A stretch of DNA of 5,609 bases, taken from NCBI GenBank assembly GCA_937980285.1, contig CALJQI010000051.1:1-5609 (forward strand), in the 5' to 3' direction. Shown piece by piece: positions 5,177 to 5,609 of the stretch. Position 1 is the stretch's first letter. Every line of letters begins with the position of its first letter. This DNA is from an uncultured Gammaproteobacteria bacterium. Lineage in GTDB: Bacteria > Pseudomonadota > Gammaproteobacteria > GCA-001735895. A program made the translations under genes and the position numbers. The notes beneath the pieces are model-generated. The model was not told the origin of the DNA, did no database searches, and was given only the letters and a program-made list of their open reading frames with translations.

Positions 5177-5609
5177 ATGATTAAAACCCGATTCGCCCCG
5201 AGCCCGACCGGAGTATTGCACGTTGGCGGCGCAAGAACCGCGCTATTCTGCTGGTTGTATACCAGGAAAATGAAAGGCAGTTTCGTGCTCAGGATCGAGG
5301 ACACCGATCTCGAGCGTTCGACGCCGGAATCGGTGCAGGCGATTCTGGACGGCATGGCGTGGCTGGGGCTCGACTATGACGAAGGCCCGTTTTTCCAGAC
5401 CAAACGTTTCGATCGCTATCACCAGGTCATCGACCAGTTGATCGAGCAGGGCGACGCCTACTATTGCGAGTGTTCGAAACAGCGGCTCGATGCGTTGCGC
5501 GAACGGCAAATGGCGGCGAAGCAGAAACCGCGCTACGACGGTTGTTGCCGTGATCTGGGACTGCAGCCCGAAGCCGGCAAGCCGATGGTGGTGCGCTTCA
5601 GGAACCCAC
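5177..5609 (+). CDS. gltX: Glutamyl-tRNA synthetase, N-terminal part (3' end outside window)
   Basis: Charges tRNA-Glu with glutamate in an ATP-dependent reaction in the cytoplasm; a class I aminoacyl-tRNA synthetase. The frame stays open for 144 codons to the window edge, about the first third of a protein that normally has about 470 residues. Seen: TRFAPSPTGVLHVGGARTAL (4-23), containing the HIGH-type nucleotide motif as HVGG, then FVLRIEDTDLERS (36-48), the glutamate-binding region, LDGMAWLGLDYDEGP (57-71) and the zinc-binding insert YYCECSKQRLDALRERQ (95-111) with KPRYDGCCRD (117-126). Cys97, Cys99 and Cys124 match three E. coli zinc ligands; the fourth position, His in E. coli, is Asp126. 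The KMSKS motif lies beyond the edge. The start fits the family N-terminus exactly, but no Shine-Dalgarno is visible before it. A 79-base gap separates it from the upstream operon. The related GluQ (Glu-tRNA-Asp) enzyme is less likely given the LDGMAWLGL...QTKRFDRY pattern. Confidence 0.93.
   Translation, partial: MIKTRFAPSPTGVLHVGGARTALFCWLYTRKMKGSFVLRIEDTDLERSTPESVQAILDGMAWLGLDYDEGPFFQTKRFDRYHQVIDQLIEQGDAYYCECSKQRLDALRERQMAAKQKPRYDGCCRDLGLQPEAGKPMVVRFRNP

Noticed and set aside
5161..5184. Seven-codon mini-ORF (ATG ... TAA) overlapping the gltX start
   Set aside because: It could be a leader peptide coupled to gltX, but it has no ribosome site, no run of Glu codons and a length easily reached by chance.

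Overview
The window is a tightly packed, all-plus-strand stretch of chromosomal housekeeping DNA. The closest recognisable pattern is the gammaproteobacterial riboflavin operon, ribE – ribB(A) – ribH – nusB – thiL – pgpA, whose order is shared with Pseudomonas and relatives. Several protein details also look gammaproteobacterial: the ribB gene is the proteobacterial fusion with a decayed GTP cyclohydrolase II domain, the NusB and PgpA motifs fit, and a GluRS with an intact N-terminal catalytic motif follows. The sequence is fairly GC-rich, with GC-rich third codon positions. I cannot name a genus; an uncultured or purple-sulfur-type gammaproteobacterium would fit.

Layout. Positions 2-241 hold the C-terminal end of a proteasome/HslV-like Ntn hydrolase, cut off by the window edge, where ribD would usually sit. 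It runs by a TAATG junction into ribE (riboflavin synthase, 241-906). ribE overlaps ribBX (DHBP synthase with an inactive-looking GCHII domain, 899-2020). Then come ribH (lumazine synthase, 2026-2499), nusB (2509-2949), thiL (2970-3923), pgpA (3970-4449) and a secreted retropepsin-like aspartic protease (4450-5097) that abuts pgpA with no gap. A 79-bp intergenic gap (5098-5176) follows, holding two inverted repeats and a possible -10 element. gltX (5177 to beyond the window end) then begins, probably as a new transcription unit.

How the genes work together. RibB makes 3,4-dihydroxy-2-butanone 4-phosphate. RibH condenses it with the pyrimidine intermediate to form lumazine, and RibE converts two lumazines to riboflavin. 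The GTP-derived branch needs an active GTP cyclohydrolase II (RibA) and RibD, neither of which is seen here, so both must be encoded elsewhere. ThiL finishes thiamine diphosphate synthesis, NusB serves rRNA antitermination, and PgpA makes phosphatidylglycerol. Junctions of -8 to +46 bp make one polycistronic mRNA up to 5097 likely.

I see no mobile element, CRISPR array, tRNA, rRNA or FMN riboswitch, and no convincing undescribed multi-gene system. The most interesting points are the Ntn hydrolase next to ribE, the decayed GCHII domain, the pgpA-linked periplasmic protease, and the inverted repeat over the putative gltX promoter.
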